DNA of 64,000 nt. It comes from Gammaproteobacteria bacterium (lineage in GTDB: Bacteria; Pseudomonadota; Gammaproteobacteria; JAJPIJ01). The stretch covers positions 62,001 through 126,000 of the forward strand of contig JAJPIJ010000046.1 of assembly GCA_021324815.1 (NCBI GenBank). The letters run 5' to 3'. The translations under genes were made by a program, and so were the position numbers. The notes under the pieces are model-generated. The model was not told the origin of the DNA. It saw only the letters and a program-made list of their open reading frames with translations, and ran no database searches. Of the stretch, positions 15,872-25,626 are shown piece after piece. Positions within the stretch are counted from its first letter, which is position 1. Every line of letters starts with the position of its first letter.

Positions 15872-18052
15872 TCAGGCTGGGGGGGATTCGATCAGGCGGT
15901 GCAGGATTTCCGTGGCCGCGGGATAGTCGATTTTGCCGCTGGCGAGCTGCGGCAGTTTGTGCACGATCAGCACTTGCCGCGGAATGGCCATCGTGGTGAC
16001 GCCCTGCCGCTGCGCCTCCTCCACCAGCGCGTGGCGATCCGCGTCGCGCTGCGTGGTGAGCAGCACGATCTGCTCGCCCTTGCGCCCTTCCGCGATCACC
16101 AGCGCGGCGTGCCTGGCTTTCGGCCACAGCGTCATGGCCAGCTCCTCGGTCAGCATGAGCGGCACGGTTTCGCCGCCGATCTTGGCAAACCGCTTCAGGC
16201 GGCCGGTGATGGTGAGAAAGCCCTCGGCGTCGATCTCGGCAATGTCGCCCGTGTCATACCAGCCGGGGCCGGCGGCAGCCAGAGGCGGCGTGATGCCGCC
16301 CTCGGCGTTGAGATAGCCGCGCATGACGTTGGGGCCGCGCACCAGGAGGCGCCCGCCGCGGGCGATGCCCTCCACCGGCTCCAGCCTGTAGTCGATGCCC
16401 GTGAGCAGGCGCCCGACGGTGCCGGCCTTGTACAGCGCCGGCGTGTTGACCGCGATCACGGGACTCGCCTCGGTGACGCCGTAGCCCTCCATCACGCGCT
16501 GGCCGAAGCGCTCGAGCCACAGGCGCCGCGTTTCCGTGCGCAGCTTCTCGGCGCCGGCGATGACGAAGCGCAGCGTGCTGAAATCCAATGGGTGCGCGTA
16601 GCGCGCGTAGCCGGAAAGAAAAGTATTGGTGCTGAACAGCACCGTGGCGTTCAGCTCGTAGCACAACTCGGGGATGAGGCGGTAATGCAGCGGCGTCGGG
16701 TAGAGGAACACCCGCGCGCCCTCCATGACGGCGAGCAGCGTGCCGGCGGAGAGGCCGAAGGCATGGAACATCGGCAGGGTGTTGAATACGAGATCGCGCT
16801 GGGTCAGCGCGATCAGGGTCCGCGTCTGCGCGTAATTGGCGAGCAGGTTGGCGTGCGACAGCGCCACGCCCTTGGGCGCGCCTTCGGAGCCGGAGGTGAA
16901 CAGAACGACCGCGGTTGATTCCGGATCGGCCACGGCCACCCGCCGGCGATAGGCGCGCATCGGGAAACAGGCCGCAAGCAGGCCGGCCAGCTTGCGCTTC
17001 AAGGTGGCTTGCGCCTTCAAATCCTCGAGGTGAATCAACCGATGCGCCGCGGCGAGCGCTTGTGCAAGGCCGTGCAATCCCGCTTTGTCGATGAACTCGC
17101 GCGAGGTGATGATGTGGCGCAGGCGGGCGACGGCGCAGGCCGCCGTCACGTTTTTGACGCCGGCGGTGAAGTTCAGCATCACCGGCACCCGCCCTTCGGC
17201 GTGCAGGGCCATAAAAGCCGCCAGCGCCGCGGTTGAGTTCGGCAGCATGATGCCCACATGCTCGCCCGGCTGCGTGCGGCCCGCGATCAGATCGCCAAGC
17301 ACGAAGGCGCGGGCCAGCAGCGCGCGATAGGTCAGCGGCTGGCGGCGCGGATCCTCGGCGATCATCGTGCCCGCGCCGTGCGTGCGCACCGCGCGGCACA
17401 GCGCGGCGAAGAGGGTCTCGTGCCGGTAGCTGTTGAGATAAGAGAGCTTAAGCAGCGCGTCGTGCAACTGTCGCGCGGCGGCCTTGCGGCGCTGCGCTCC
17501 GCGCAAATCCCCCGGCAATCGCAGCCGCAGCGGCGGCAGGAACGTCAGCCGTATGGGCGGCAGCCAGCGGCGCCGCACCCTGCCGCCGAGATACGAGAAC
17601 ATCGAATACTGCGCCCCCTCAATGCCGACGGGGAGAATGACGGCCTCGGCGCGGTCGGCGATCAAGCCCGGACCCTCGTAGATTTTCATCAGGCCGCTGG
17701 TGATCGAAATGCGCCCCTCGGGAAAGATCACCGCCTTGCGGTCCTCGCGCAGAAACCGGACCATCGCCTTGATCGCCAGCGCGTGGGTGGTGTCCAGGCG
17801 GAAGATGTCCACGCAGGCCAGAAACGGACGGAACAACCGGCGCCCGGCGATGTCGGTGTTGACCGCGAAGGTGGGCGGTTCCGGCAGGAACAGGAACAGC
17901 AACGCGCCGTCCAAAAGCGACACGTGGTTGGCGATGATGAGCACCCGCCGGCCGGCGGCATGGTAATGCTCGATCCCGCGCACCTCGACGCGGAACAGCC
18001 GCCGCGCCAGTTCGCGGAGCCACGGGCGCAACTGCCGGAGCAGGCGTTTCAT
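15872..18052 (-). CDS. aas: Bifunctional 2-acylglycerophosphoethanolamine acyltransferase / acyl-ACP synthetase
   Basis: A 726-aa two-domain enzyme. The N-terminal PlsC-type acyltransferase (about residues 20-190) has the catalytic HX4D motif NHVSLLD (H43, D48) and the phosphate-binding FPEGRIS. The C-terminal half (about 210-720) is an AMP-binding acyl-activating enzyme with the motif LFTSGSEGAPKGV and the adenylate segment GYGVTEASP. Aas re-acylates lysophospholipids at the inner membrane. I start at ATG 18052 (MKRLLRQLRPWL); a start three codons upstream is possible. It lies downstream of mltD on the same strand. Confidence 0.92.
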   Translation of the reverse strand: MKRLLRQLRPWLRELARRLFRVEVRGIEHYHAAGRRVLIIANHVSLLDGALLFLFLPEPPTFAVNTDIAGRRLFRPFLACVDIFRLDTTHALAIKAMVRFLREDRKAVIFPEGRISITSGLMKIYEGPGLIADRAEAVILPVGIEGAQYSMFSYLGGRVRRRWLPPIRLTFLPPLRLRLPGDLRGAQRRKAAARQLHDALLKLSYLNSYRHETLFAALCRAVRTHGAGTMIAEDPRRQPLTYRALLARAFVLGDLIAGRTQPGEHVGIMLPNSTAALAAFMALHAEGRVPVMLNFTAGVKNVTAACAVARLRHIITSREFIDKAGLHGLAQALAAAHRLIHLEDLKAQATLKRKLAGLLAACFPMRAYRRRVAVADPESTAVVLFTSGSEGAPKGVALSHANLLANYAQTRTLIALTQRDLVFNTLPMFHAFGLSAGTLLAVMEGARVFLYPTPLHYRLIPELCYELNATVLFSTNTFLSGYARYAHPLDFSTLRFVIAGAEKLRTETRRLWLERFGQRVMEGYGVTEASPVIAVNTPALYKAGTVGRLLTGIDYRLEPVEGIARGGRLLVRGPNVMRGYLNAEGGITPPLAAAGPGWYDTGDIAEIDAEGFLTITGRLKRFAKIGGETVPLMLTEELAMTLWPKARHAALVIAEGRKGEQIVLLTTQRDADRHALVEEAQRQGVTTMAIPRQVLIVHKLPQLASGKIDYPAATEILHRLIESPPA

Positions 18053-18125
18053 GCGCGGCAATTTAGCCTGCCGTCGGCGGAGAAGTGAAGCCCTGGGGGT
18101 AAGGCAGTTCTTTTTCGGGGCTTTT

Positions 18126-19829
18126 TTAGATCCTCAGGGAGGAGTCGTCGGCCAGCGACACGGTGGTGTAAATGTCCAGTTTCATGCCGGGCTGGAGGCG
18201 GCGGCGGGGTTCCATGTTGTTCCACTGGCACAGCTGCTCGACGCTGACCTTGAAGCGACGGGCGATGGTCCACAACGAGTCGCCGGACTGGATTTCATAG
18301 CGCACGCGTTGCAAGCTGGACAGGGACACCGGTCGAACCGGTGCCGGGGCCGCGGCGGGCGGCATCTCCGCGGCGGCCACGGTCTGGTTTTTCCAGACCA
18401 CGATTTCCTGCTTGAGCCGCAGGGTGACGCCGGGTGGCAGATGATTCCACGCCAGCAAATCCTCCACGCTGACGCGGTACATGCGGGCGATGCTCCACAG
18501 GCTGTCGCCCGGCCGCACGATATGCGTGATTTTGTCGCCCCCGGTCGGGGATGGTGTATAGGCCACCGGCGTGACCCGGGCCGCTGCGGGACGGGCGGTT
18601 GAGGCGGCAATCGTCTCGCGGCCGCCGTCCGGGATGAGCAATTCCTGGTTCACGCCGAGGCGCTCGCTCTTCAAGTGATTGGCGGCCTTGATCTCCTCGA
18701 CGGTGACCGCGTAGCGTCTGGCGATGGCGCCCAGATTCTCGCCCCGCCGCACGACATGGAGGGTGCTGCGCACGGCGAGGCCGTCGGTCCCCTGGATGGC
18801 CAGCGCCCGCCGGAAAACCTCCGCCCGCTGCACCGGCAGGATCAACTCATGCGGGCCATCGGGATCGCTTACGTGCTTCAAGAAGCCGGGATTGAGCGCG
18901 CGCAATTCCCCGACGCTCATTCCCGCCATCACGGCGGCCTTGTTGAGATCCATCTGGCGTCCCACGGCCACGGTGGTGAGATAAGGCTTGTTCTCCACCG
19001 GCGGCAGCGACACCTGATAGCGCAGCGGCGTGGCGATGATCTGACTTACGGCCAGCAGCCGGGGCACGTAGCCCCGCGTCTCCCGCGGCAACTTGAGCGA
19101 CCAGAAGTCGGTCGGTCTGCCCGCCCTGCGATTCGCCTCGATGGCGCGCGCGACGTTCCGCTCGCCGCAGTTGTAGGCGGCGATGGCGGCCAGCCAGTCG
19201 CCGCGGAACGCTTCGTGCAGTTGCTGGAGATAATCGAGCGCCGCCTGGGTCGAGGCCATGACGTCGCGCCGGCCGTCGTACCAGCGGCTGCGGCTCAACC
19301 CAAAGCGCGTGCCGGTGCCGGGGATGAACTGCCACAGGCCGGAGGCCTTGTGGCGCGAAGTCGCGTCGGGACGGAAGGCGCTTTCGACGATGGGCAGCAG
19401 GGCCACCTCCATCGGCATCCGCCGGCGCTCGACCTCGCTTACGATGTAGTACAAATAAGGCCGGGCCCGTGTTGTGGCTTGGTCGAGGAAATCGCGGTTG
19501 GCGAGATACCAGTTCAGCGAATCCCGCACCTCCGGGCGGCCGCCCTCCGCGTTGAGCTTGAGGCCGAGCCGGACGCGGTCCCAGACGTCATCCAGACCGC
19601 CATTGGCGCGGTTGTCGGGGACTGCTTCGGGGGGATTGGAATTGCGGTTGTCGTTTGCGGCGGCGGGGGCTGAATCGGATGGCGGGGTTGTTGTGGCTGC
19701 TGCTGCGGCGGCGGGGCCGTTTTTGTCGTCGCTCCTGGTGAACCACGTGCTTACCGTGCTACAGGCGCCAAGCAGGATTGACGCCAGCAGCAGCGCGAAA
19801 GCCACCCCCCCTCGTTTCCCCCAGCGCAT
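18126..19829 (-). CDS. mltD: Membrane-bound lytic murein transglycosylase D, three LysM domains
   Basis: A 567-aa lipoprotein. The signal peptide ends in the lipobox LLGAC with C23 as the lipidation site. The SLT catalytic domain (about residues 100-250) has the family glutamate in LLPIVESAFRPDA and the motif GLWQFIPGTGTRFGL. Three LysM peptidoglycan-binding repeats follow, recognisable from VVRRGENLGAIARRY, IVRPGDSLWSIARMY and IQSGDSLWTIARRF. It cleaves glycan strands to 1,6-anhydro products. I start at ATG 19829 because the lipoprotein signal begins there; the frame is open upstream to 19901 without signal-like sequence. Confidence 0.93.
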   Translation of the reverse strand: MRWGKRGGVAFALLLASILLGACSTVSTWFTRSDDKNGPAAAAAATTTPPSDSAPAAANDNRNSNPPEAVPDNRANGGLDDVWDRVRLGLKLNAEGGRPEVRDSLNWYLANRDFLDQATTRARPYLYYIVSEVERRRMPMEVALLPIVESAFRPDATSRHKASGLWQFIPGTGTRFGLSRSRWYDGRRDVMASTQAALDYLQQLHEAFRGDWLAAIAAYNCGERNVARAIEANRRAGRPTDFWSLKLPRETRGYVPRLLAVSQIIATPLRYQVSLPPVENKPYLTTVAVGRQMDLNKAAVMAGMSVGELRALNPGFLKHVSDPDGPHELILPVQRAEVFRRALAIQGTDGLAVRSTLHVVRRGENLGAIARRYAVTVEEIKAANHLKSERLGVNQELLIPDGGRETIAASTARPAAARVTPVAYTPSPTGGDKITHIVRPGDSLWSIARMYRVSVEDLLAWNHLPPGVTLRLKQEIVVWKNQTVAAAEMPPAAAPAPVRPVSLSSLQRVRYEIQSGDSLWTIARRFKVSVEQLCQWNNMEPRRRLQPGMKLDIYTTVSLADDSSLRI

Positions 19830-19912
19830 AGAGCGGTCGATGCTAGTGGGGCGATTGGAAGGCGTCAATAGCCGGCCTCTGCCGTCCGCACTTACCAGCA
19901 TATAATGTGCCT

Positions 19913-20701
19913 ATGAGCACTCCTGCTGGCCGGACAGTGGCGAAACCCGCATCCTCCGCGGCGGATTTCGGGCGCTGGCTCGGTTCCGCGACGGGGTCCC
20001 TGATGCGCCGGGAGGTGGCGGCGCGGGTGGGGGCGGTGCTGCCCAATCTGTTCGGCTATCACGCCATACAACTGGGGGGTTACGGCGATGAGGACCTGCT
20101 TTGCACCAGCCGCATTTCGCACCGCTGCCACGTGCAACTGGGCACGGGTTCCGCCGCGCCGTCCACCGTCGATCTGATCGGCGACCCGGCGGCCCTGCCG
20201 TTTGCCGCCGACAGCGTCGACGTCATGCTGCTGCCGCACGTGCTGGAATTCAGCGCCGATCCGCACCAGGTGCTGCGCGAGGCCGAGCGGGTGCTGATTG
20301 GCGAGGGGCATCTGCTGATTCTCGGCTTCAATCCGTGGAGCTGGTTCGGGCTGTGGCGGCTCTTGTTCGGCTGGCGCGGCGCCATGCCCTGGTCCGGCCG
20401 GTTCTACGGCCTGACCCGCGTCAAGGACTGGCTGAAGCTGCTCGGCTTCGAGGTGATCGACCGGCAGTATTTTTTCCACCGCCCGCCGGTGCGGTCGCCG
20501 GCATTGTCACGGCGGCTGGGCTTTCTGGAGCACCTGGGCGCATGGCTGTGGCGGGGGACGGGCGGGGCCTACCTGATGGTCGCCAAAAAGAGGGTGGAGT
20601 GCCTGATTCCGCTGCGCACGCAATGGCGGCTGCGCCGCCGCGTGATTGCCGCCGGCGTGGCCGAGCCCTCGCTGCGGCGGATGACGGGCCGTGACGGATA
20701 A
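19913..20701 (+). CDS. Class I SAM-dependent methyltransferase (YafS-like)
   Basis: A 262-aa protein. The Rossmann core is degenerate: a short [12 protein letters not shown] stands at the SAM site, and the acceptor strand [20 protein letters not shown] followed by [20 protein letters not shown] is the usual post-SAM region. The order methyltransferase-rnhA-dnaQ matches yafS-rnhA-dnaQ of enterobacteria, which supports the YafS label. The substrate is unknown. ATG 19913 is chosen over a GTG two codons upstream. It overlaps rnhA by 11 bases. Confidence 0.85.
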   Translation: MSTPAGRTVAKPASSAADFGRWLGSATGSLMRREVAARVGAVLPNLFGYHAIQLGGYGDEDLLCTSRISHRCHVQLGTGSAAPSTVDLIGDPAALPFAADSVDVMLLPHVLEFSADPHQVLREAERVLIGEGHLLILGFNPWSWFGLWRLLFGWRGAMPWSGRFYGLTRVKDWLKLLGFEVIDRQYFFHRPPVRSPALSRRLGFLEHLGAWLWRGTGGAYLMVAKKRVECLIPLRTQWRLRRRVIAAGVAEPSLRRMTGRDG

Positions 20702-21149
20702 AAAAACGGTGGAGATTTACACCGACGGCGCCTGCCGCGGCAATCCCGGACCCGGGGGCTGGGCGGTGCTGATGCGCTACGGCGCGCATGAAAAGGAATT
20801 GAGCGGCGCCGAGCTGCTGACCACCAACAACCGCATGGAATTGCGGGCGGTCATCGCGGGCTTGAAGGCGCTCAAGCGCAGGAGCCGTGTCAGGCTCACC
20901 ACGGATTCGCAATACGTGCAGAAGGGCGTCAGCGAGTGGCTGCCGGACTGGAAGGCCCGCCACTGGCGCACGGCCGGCAAAAAGCCGGTGAAGAACGAGG
21001 ACCTCTGGCGCGAGCTGGACGAGGCGGCCGGGCGGCACGAGGTGCGCTTCGAATGGGTGCGCGGCCACGCCGGGCATCCGGAGAACGAGCGCGTGGATCA
21101 GCTGGCGAACGCGGCGATTGACCGGCTGCTCGCGGAGGGCGGCGCGTGA
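20691..21149 (+). CDS. rnhA: Ribonuclease HI
   Basis: RNase HI (152 aa) degrades the RNA strand of RNA-DNA hybrids. The active-site set is visible: D12 in [17 protein letters not shown], the glutamate in [12 protein letters not shown], the aspartate in TTDSQYV, and the C-terminal His/Asp in [17 protein letters not shown]. Start is GTG 20691, inside the end of the methyltransferase gene, giving the standard N-terminus [10 protein letters not shown]. The gene overlaps dnaQ by 4 bases. Length is typical. Confidence 0.97.
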   Translation: MTDKKTVEIYTDGACRGNPGPGGWAVLMRYGAHEKELSGAELLTTNNRMELRAVIAGLKALKRRSRVRLTTDSQYVQKGVSEWLPDWKARHWRTAGKKPVKNEDLWRELDEAAGRHEVRFEWVRGHAGHPENERVDQLANAAIDRLLAEGGA

Positions 21150-21859
21150 GACAGGTGGTGCTCGACACCGAGACCACCGGGCTGGAGCCCGCGGAGGGAC
21201 ACCGCATCATCGAGATCGGCGCGCTCGAGATCATCAACCGGCGCCTCAGTGGGCGCACCTTTCACCATTATCTGCAACCCGACCGCGAGATCGACGAGGG
21301 GGCGCTGGCGGTGCACGGCATCACGCTCGAGCGCCTGCGCGACAGCCCGCGCTTTCCGGACATCGCGGCCGCCTTGATCGACTTCATCCGCGACGCCGAG
21401 GTCATCATCCACAACGCGCCCTTCGACGTGGGCTTCCTCAATCACGAGCTGAAGCTCGCGGGCGGGCGGTGGGGCAGGTTCGAGGACCACTGCACGGTGT
21501 TGGACACGCTCGCCATGGCGCGCGAGCGTCATCCCGGGCAGCGCAACAGCCTCGACGCCCTGTGCAAGCGTTACAACGTCGACAATTCCGCGCGCCGCTA
21601 CCACGGCGCGCTGCTGGACGCGGAAATTCTCGCCGACGTGTATCTGGCGATGACCGGTGGCCAGGCCGCCTTGTTGCTGGAGGATCAGGTCAGGTCCGGC
21701 GCCGTCACCGCCGCAGTTCCCGCCGTCCGCCACGATCGTGCTCCGCTCAAGGTAATCCCCCCGTCGGAGACGGAGTTGAAGGAGCATCATCGCCGTCTCG
21801 CCGCCATCGACAAGGCTTCCGGCGGCCGCTGTCTGTGGCTGCATGGGGAAAATGCATGA
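21146..21859 (+). CDS. dnaQ: DNA polymerase III epsilon subunit (3'-5' proofreading exonuclease)
   Basis: DnaQ (237 aa) is the proofreading exonuclease of the replicative polymerase. The DEDDh motifs are present: D7 and E9 in [10 protein letters not shown], the second acid in [13 protein letters not shown], and the C-terminal [15 protein letters not shown] with the catalytic His and Asp. GTG start, overlapping rnhA by 4 bases. Its C-terminus overlaps the start of the SulP transporter gene by 4 bases (ATGA), an unusual neighbour that suggests read-through transcription. Confidence 0.96.
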   Translation: MRQVVLDTETTGLEPAEGHRIIEIGALEIINRRLSGRTFHHYLQPDREIDEGALAVHGITLERLRDSPRFPDIAAALIDFIRDAEVIIHNAPFDVGFLNHELKLAGGRWGRFEDHCTVLDTLAMARERHPGQRNSLDALCKRYNVDNSARRYHGALLDAEILADVYLAMTGGQAALLLEDQVRSGAVTAAVPAVRHDRAPLKVIPPSETELKEHHRRLAAIDKASGGRCLWLHGENA

Positions 21860-24054
21860 AATTCGAACGGGACAAGCTGGCGGGGGATTTCTGGGGCGGG
21901 CTGGCGGCCATGCTGGTGGCTCTGCCCTCGGCGATCGCGTTCGGCGTCACCATCTACTCGCCCATGGGCGGCCGCTTTGCCCCGCAGGGCGCCTTGGCCG
22001 GCTTTCTCGGGGTCACGGCGCTCGGGGTGCTGGCGCCCCTCTTCGGCGGCACCAACCGGCTGATCACCACGCCGAGCGCGCCGGCCGCCGCCGTGCTGTC
22101 GGCCTTCGTCATTGGGTTTCTCCAGCAGGGCGGCGGCCGGATGGAGACCCTGCCGCCCCTGCTGGCGCTTCTGGGGCTGTCCACCGGGATCATCCAGATC
22201 ACCTTCGGCGCCGTGGGCCTGGGGCGCCTCATCAAGTACATGCCCTATCCCGTCGCCAGTGGATACCTGAGCGGCGTCGGCCTGTACATGATCGCCAGCC
22301 AGGTGCCGAGGTTCCTCGGCGTTCCCAAGGAAATACATTTCTGGGAATCACTCGTATCCCTCCCGCAGTGGAAATGGCAGGGCATGGTGGTGGGCGCGGT
22401 GACCATGCTCATCATGCTGGTGGCGCCCCGGTTCACCAGGAAGGTGCCGGCGGCCATTCTCGCCCTCCTTGCTGGCATGCTGACCTATTTTGCCCTGGGC
22501 CTGCTGGACGGCTCCCTGCTCGTCCTGACCGGCAACCCGCTGGTGGTGGGGCCGCTGGGCGGCGCGGGCGGAAGTTTGACGCAGGCCGTCACCAGCCGCT
22601 GGTCGGCGGTGAGCCATCTCACGCTGGACGATTTGAATATCATTGCCATGCCGGCCCTGACCCTTGCCGTTCTGCTGTCCATCGACACGCTCAAAACCTG
22701 CGTTGTTCTGGACGCGCTCACCCGCTCGCGCCACGATTCCAACAAGGAACTGATCGGCCAGGGCGTCGGCAACGTCGCCTCCACCCTGATCGGCGGCATC
22801 CCCGGCTCCGGCATGATGGGCGCGACGATGGTGAACATGTCGAGCGGCGCGCGCAGCCGCCTCTCCGGGGTGATCGAGGGCGTCCTGGCGCTCGTGGCCT
22901 TCCTGGTCCTGGGATCGCTGGTCGCGTGGGTGCCCGTCGCCTCCCTGTCCGGCATCCTGATCGTCATCGGCTTGCGCATGATCGATCTGGACACCCTGCA
23001 TTATCTGAAATCGCGCTCCACGATTCTGGATTTCGGCGTCATTGCCGCGGTGATCGTCGTCGCCCTCACGGTGAGCCTGATCGCGGCCTCCGCCACCGGC
23101 ATTGTGCTGGCCATCCTGCTGTTCGTTCGCGAACAGATCGGCGGCAGGGTCGTCCGCCGCAAGGCTTATGGCAACGAGACGTTTTCCAAACAGATCAGGC
23201 CGCAGGAGGAAATGGAAATCCTCATCGCACAGGGGGGAAAAACGGCGATTTTCGAATTACAAGGCAGTCTTTTTTTCGGCACTACCGACCAGCTGTATAC
23301 GGCGCTGGAGGCGGAGCTCAAGAAATGCACCTATCTCATTCTCGACATGCGTCGCGTGCAATCGGTGGATGTGACCGCCACGCACATGCTCGGGCAGGTC
23401 AAGGACGCGCTGGCCGAGCATGGCGGTTTTCTGATTTTCAGCCAGATTCCATGGAACCTGCCGAGCGGCAGGGACATGAAACAATACTTCGACCAGGTCG
23501 GGCTGGTCAGGCCCGACAGCCCGGTGAAGGTCTTCGGCGAGATGGATGAGGCCATCGAGTGGGTGGAAAACCGCATTCTTGCCCAGGCGGCGCTTGCCCG
23601 CGTCCAGGAAAAACCCCTGAGCCTGAACGAAATCGGGTTGTTCAAGGAGCGCAAGGAGGAAACGCTGTCCGCGCTTGAAGCCTGCATGGAAAAACGCTCC
23701 TACACGGCGGGAAAGGTGATTTTCGCCCGCGGCGACACCGGCGACGAACTGTTCCTCATCCGGCGTGGCGAGGTCCGTATCATGCTGCCGGTGGAGGGGG
23801 GCCGCAGCCACCACATCAGCACCTTCGGCCGCGGCGCCTTTTTCGGCGAAATGTCGTTTCTGGACGGCAGGCCCCGTTCGGCCACCGCCATTGCCTATTC
23901 CGACACTGATCTCTACGCGCTGTCCCGCAAGGCGTTCGACCAGTTTTCGGTGGAGCATAAGAAAATGGCGCTCAACCTGATGGAAGCACTGGCCAAGATG
24001 CTGGCGGCGAGGCTGCGGTACGCCGACGTGGAGATCCACGCGCTCGAGTCCTGA
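21856..24054 (+). CDS. SulP-family anion transporter with STAS and cyclic-nucleotide-binding domains
   Basis: A 732-aa membrane protein. About residues 1-430 form the SulP transporter core with 10 or more hydrophobic helices (starting DFWGGLAAMLVALPSAIAFG). A STAS domain follows (about 455-570; FELQGSLFFGTTDQL, LDMRRVQSVDVTATHML). The C-terminal cNMP-binding domain (about 605-725) has FARGDTGDELFLIRRGEVRI and FGEMSFLDGRPRSATAIA, the phosphate-binding cassette. SulP proteins carry sulfate, bicarbonate or other anions. The adjacent beta-carbonic anhydrase favours bicarbonate, but this is inference. The start overlaps dnaQ by 4 bases; the frame is open further upstream only inside dnaQ. Confidence 0.9.
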   Translation: MKFERDKLAGDFWGGLAAMLVALPSAIAFGVTIYSPMGGRFAPQGALAGFLGVTALGVLAPLFGGTNRLITTPSAPAAAVLSAFVIGFLQQGGGRMETLPPLLALLGLSTGIIQITFGAVGLGRLIKYMPYPVASGYLSGVGLYMIASQVPRFLGVPKEIHFWESLVSLPQWKWQGMVVGAVTMLIMLVAPRFTRKVPAAILALLAGMLTYFALGLLDGSLLVLTGNPLVVGPLGGAGGSLTQAVTSRWSAVSHLTLDDLNIIAMPALTLAVLLSIDTLKTCVVLDALTRSRHDSNKELIGQGVGNVASTLIGGIPGSGMMGATMVNMSSGARSRLSGVIEGVLALVAFLVLGSLVAWVPVASLSGILIVIGLRMIDLDTLHYLKSRSTILDFGVIAAVIVVALTVSLIAASATGIVLAILLFVREQIGGRVVRRKAYGNETFSKQIRPQEEMEILIAQGGKTAIFELQGSLFFGTTDQLYTALEAELKKCTYLILDMRRVQSVDVTATHMLGQVKDALAEHGGFLIFSQIPWNLPSGRDMKQYFDQVGLVRPDSPVKVFGEMDEAIEWVENRILAQAALARVQEKPLSLNEIGLFKERKEETLSALEACMEKRSYTAGKVIFARGDTGDELFLIRRGEVRIMLPVEGGRSHHISTFGRGAFFGEMSFLDGRPRSATAIAYSDTDLYALSRKAFDQFSVEHKKMALNLMEALAKMLAARLRYADVEIHALES

Positions 24055-24157
24055 ATGGATATTAAGGGGACGTTATGAGGCGCCCGTTTCCACGGACACG
24101 TAGTCAGGAGACAACCCTTCGCTTATATCCTGGCGTTGCTCCATGCTGCATTGGGCA

Positions 24158-24799
24158 TCAGGATTTTTCCAGCGGCACGGCGTTGAACTCGCCGGTTTTC
24201 CCGTCGAACAGGGTCAGCACGCCGTTGGCGATGCCAAAATGGCAGCCGTGGATTTCCAGCGCGCCGGCCTCCACGCGCTCGCGGATCCACTGGTAGGTCA
24301 GCAGGTTCTCCAGTCCCAGGCGCACGATCTGGTATTCGATTTGCTGCTGCCGCTCCCCGGGCGGGCAGGACGAACGCATGAGCCGCTCGCGGGCGGGCGT
24401 GGCGATGCTCATCCAGCTGCCGAGGTAGCCGCTGCTAAGCCAGTGCTCCTCATAGTCCCCCAAGAGGACCTTGGCGCCGCCACACTGGGCGTGGCCCATG
24501 ATGACGATATGCTCGACGTTCAGATACAGCACGGCGAATTCCAGCGCCGCCGCCGTCGCCTGCAAGCGCGCAATGGGCGAATCCGGCGGCACCAGGTTGG
24601 CGATGTTTCGCAGCACGAACAGCTCGCCGGGGCTGGTGTCGAAAATGGTGGCCGGATCGACGCGGCTGTCGCAGCAGGCGATGAACATGACCTTGGGCGA
24701 CTGGCCGCGCGCCTCCAGTTCGCGGTAGAGCTTTTGCGCCGCGGGGAAGCGTCCGCTGCGGAACCGGCGGTAACCCTGCAGGAGGGGCTCGATGCTCAT
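24158..24799 (-). CDS. Beta-class carbonic anhydrase
   Basis: A 213-aa enzyme that interconverts CO2 and bicarbonate. Zinc ligands C43, H103 and C106 (in CCDSRVDP and MGHAQCGGA) and the D45/R47 dyad are all present, so it should be active. GELFVLRNIANLVPP is the usual family segment. The gene converges with the SulP transporter (about 100 bases between stops). A SulP next to a carbonic anhydrase recurs in bacteria and suggests a joint inorganic-carbon role. Length is normal. Confidence 0.93.
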   Translation of the reverse strand: MSIEPLLQGYRRFRSGRFPAAQKLYRELEARGQSPKVMFIACCDSRVDPATIFDTSPGELFVLRNIANLVPPDSPIARLQATAAALEFAVLYLNVEHIVIMGHAQCGGAKVLLGDYEEHWLSSGYLGSWMSIATPARERLMRSSCPPGERQQQIEYQIVRLGLENLLTYQWIRERVEAGALEIHGCHFGIANGVLTLFDGKTGEFNAVPLEKS

Positions 24800-24891
24800 G
24801 GGCTGTCCTCACACGTTTAAGTTGGCGGGGCGTCATAGTAAGCTGGACCTGCACAGCCGGCCAGCCCTTGCGCCTGCGGGAGGTTACCCCT

Positions 24892-25065
24892 ATGTCGGAT
24901 CAGAGTCCCATGAAGGTCATCGTCACGGATTTCGAGATGTCGTTCTGGTCGATGGTGTTTTTCATGGTGAAGTGGGCCATCGCCGCCATACCGGCCGCCG
25001 TCATCCTGGTGGCCGCGGTCATGCTCTTCTGGGGGATCATCGCCACCTTCATCGGCCTGCGCTGA
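24892..25065 (+). CDS. Small single-pass or two-pass membrane protein (57 aa)
   Basis: Begins MSDQSPMKVIVTDFEMSFW, followed by a long hydrophobic stretch (about residues 21-56: VFFMVKWAIAAIPAAVI and onward) ending FIGLR. A Shine-Dalgarno-like GGGAGG lies 8 bases before the ATG. It is 18 bases upstream of the next gene on the same strand, so they form a small operon. I do not recognise the family. The preceding 90 bases, shared with the divergent carbonic anhydrase gene, must contain both promoters. Confidence 0.7.
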   Translation: MSDQSPMKVIVTDFEMSFWSMVFFMVKWAIAAIPAAVILVAAVMLFWGIIATFIGLR

Positions 25066-25083
25066 AAACGCGGGGCTGCGCAC

Positions 25084-25626
25084 GTGTCTTTCCGGGCATG
25101 GCTGCTGTTGATCCTGGCCGCCTATTTCGGCTGGCGGGAGTTTCTGCGCGCGCCGGCGAACGCCGAACAGGCGGCGCGCAAGGGCTACGCCATCACCGAG
25201 CTGGCGCCCTACACGGAAACGCTGCGTGTGCTGTCCACGGAATCCTACAGTTTTGACCGCGAGGCGGATTTGTCGCCGCTCGACATCGCCGCCGGCTGGG
25301 GGCCGATGGCGGACCCCGCCATCTACAAGCAGTTTCACGTCAGCCAGAGCGGACGCTGGTATTACTGGCAGACCGACCGCTTCCCCATTCCGCGGCGCGA
25401 GGTGGAGACCCACAGCAGCAACATCCACATCGTTCCCGCCACTCCCGAAATCGCCAGGGCGCTGAAAAAGGTGCGGCCGGATGATTTGATCGAAGTTGAC
25501 GGTTCCTTGATCGAGATCAAGGCGGCCGACGGCTGGAGATGGAAGAGTTCGCTCTCGCGTGAAGACACCGGTCAGGGCGCGTGCGAGTTGCTGCTGCTCA
25601 AGAAAATATCGGTCCAGAGCAGATGA
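25084..25626 (+). CDS. Hypothetical secreted or membrane-anchored protein (180 aa)
   Basis: GTG start. Residues 4-20 (RAWLLLILAAYFGWREF) form a hydrophobic anchor or uncleaved signal. The rest is probably periplasmic: it contains VLSTESYSFDREADLSPLDI, GWGPMADPAIYKQFHVSQSG and DDLIEVDGSLIEIKAADGWR. The GWGPMADP and short-DG-loop patterns suggest an all-beta OB-like fold, but no named domain is recognised with confidence. Paired with the preceding small membrane protein. Function unknown. Confidence 0.7.
   Translation: MSFRAWLLLILAAYFGWREFLRAPANAEQAARKGYAITELAPYTETLRVLSTESYSFDREADLSPLDIAAGWGPMADPAIYKQFHVSQSGRWYYWQTDRFPIPRREVETHSSNIHIVPATPEIARALKKVRPDDLIEVDGSLIEIKAADGWRWKSSLSREDTGQGACELLLLKKISVQSR

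Noticed and set aside
18090..18123. Terminator-like sequence with a T-run between aas and mltD
   Set aside because: The T-run is on the plus strand where no gene ends; on the minus strand, where both genes lie, the order of stem and T-run is wrong.
24075..24296. 73-codon plus-strand frame after the SulP gene
   Set aside because: Most of it is antisense to the conserved carbonic anhydrase C-terminus, and the protein looks random.
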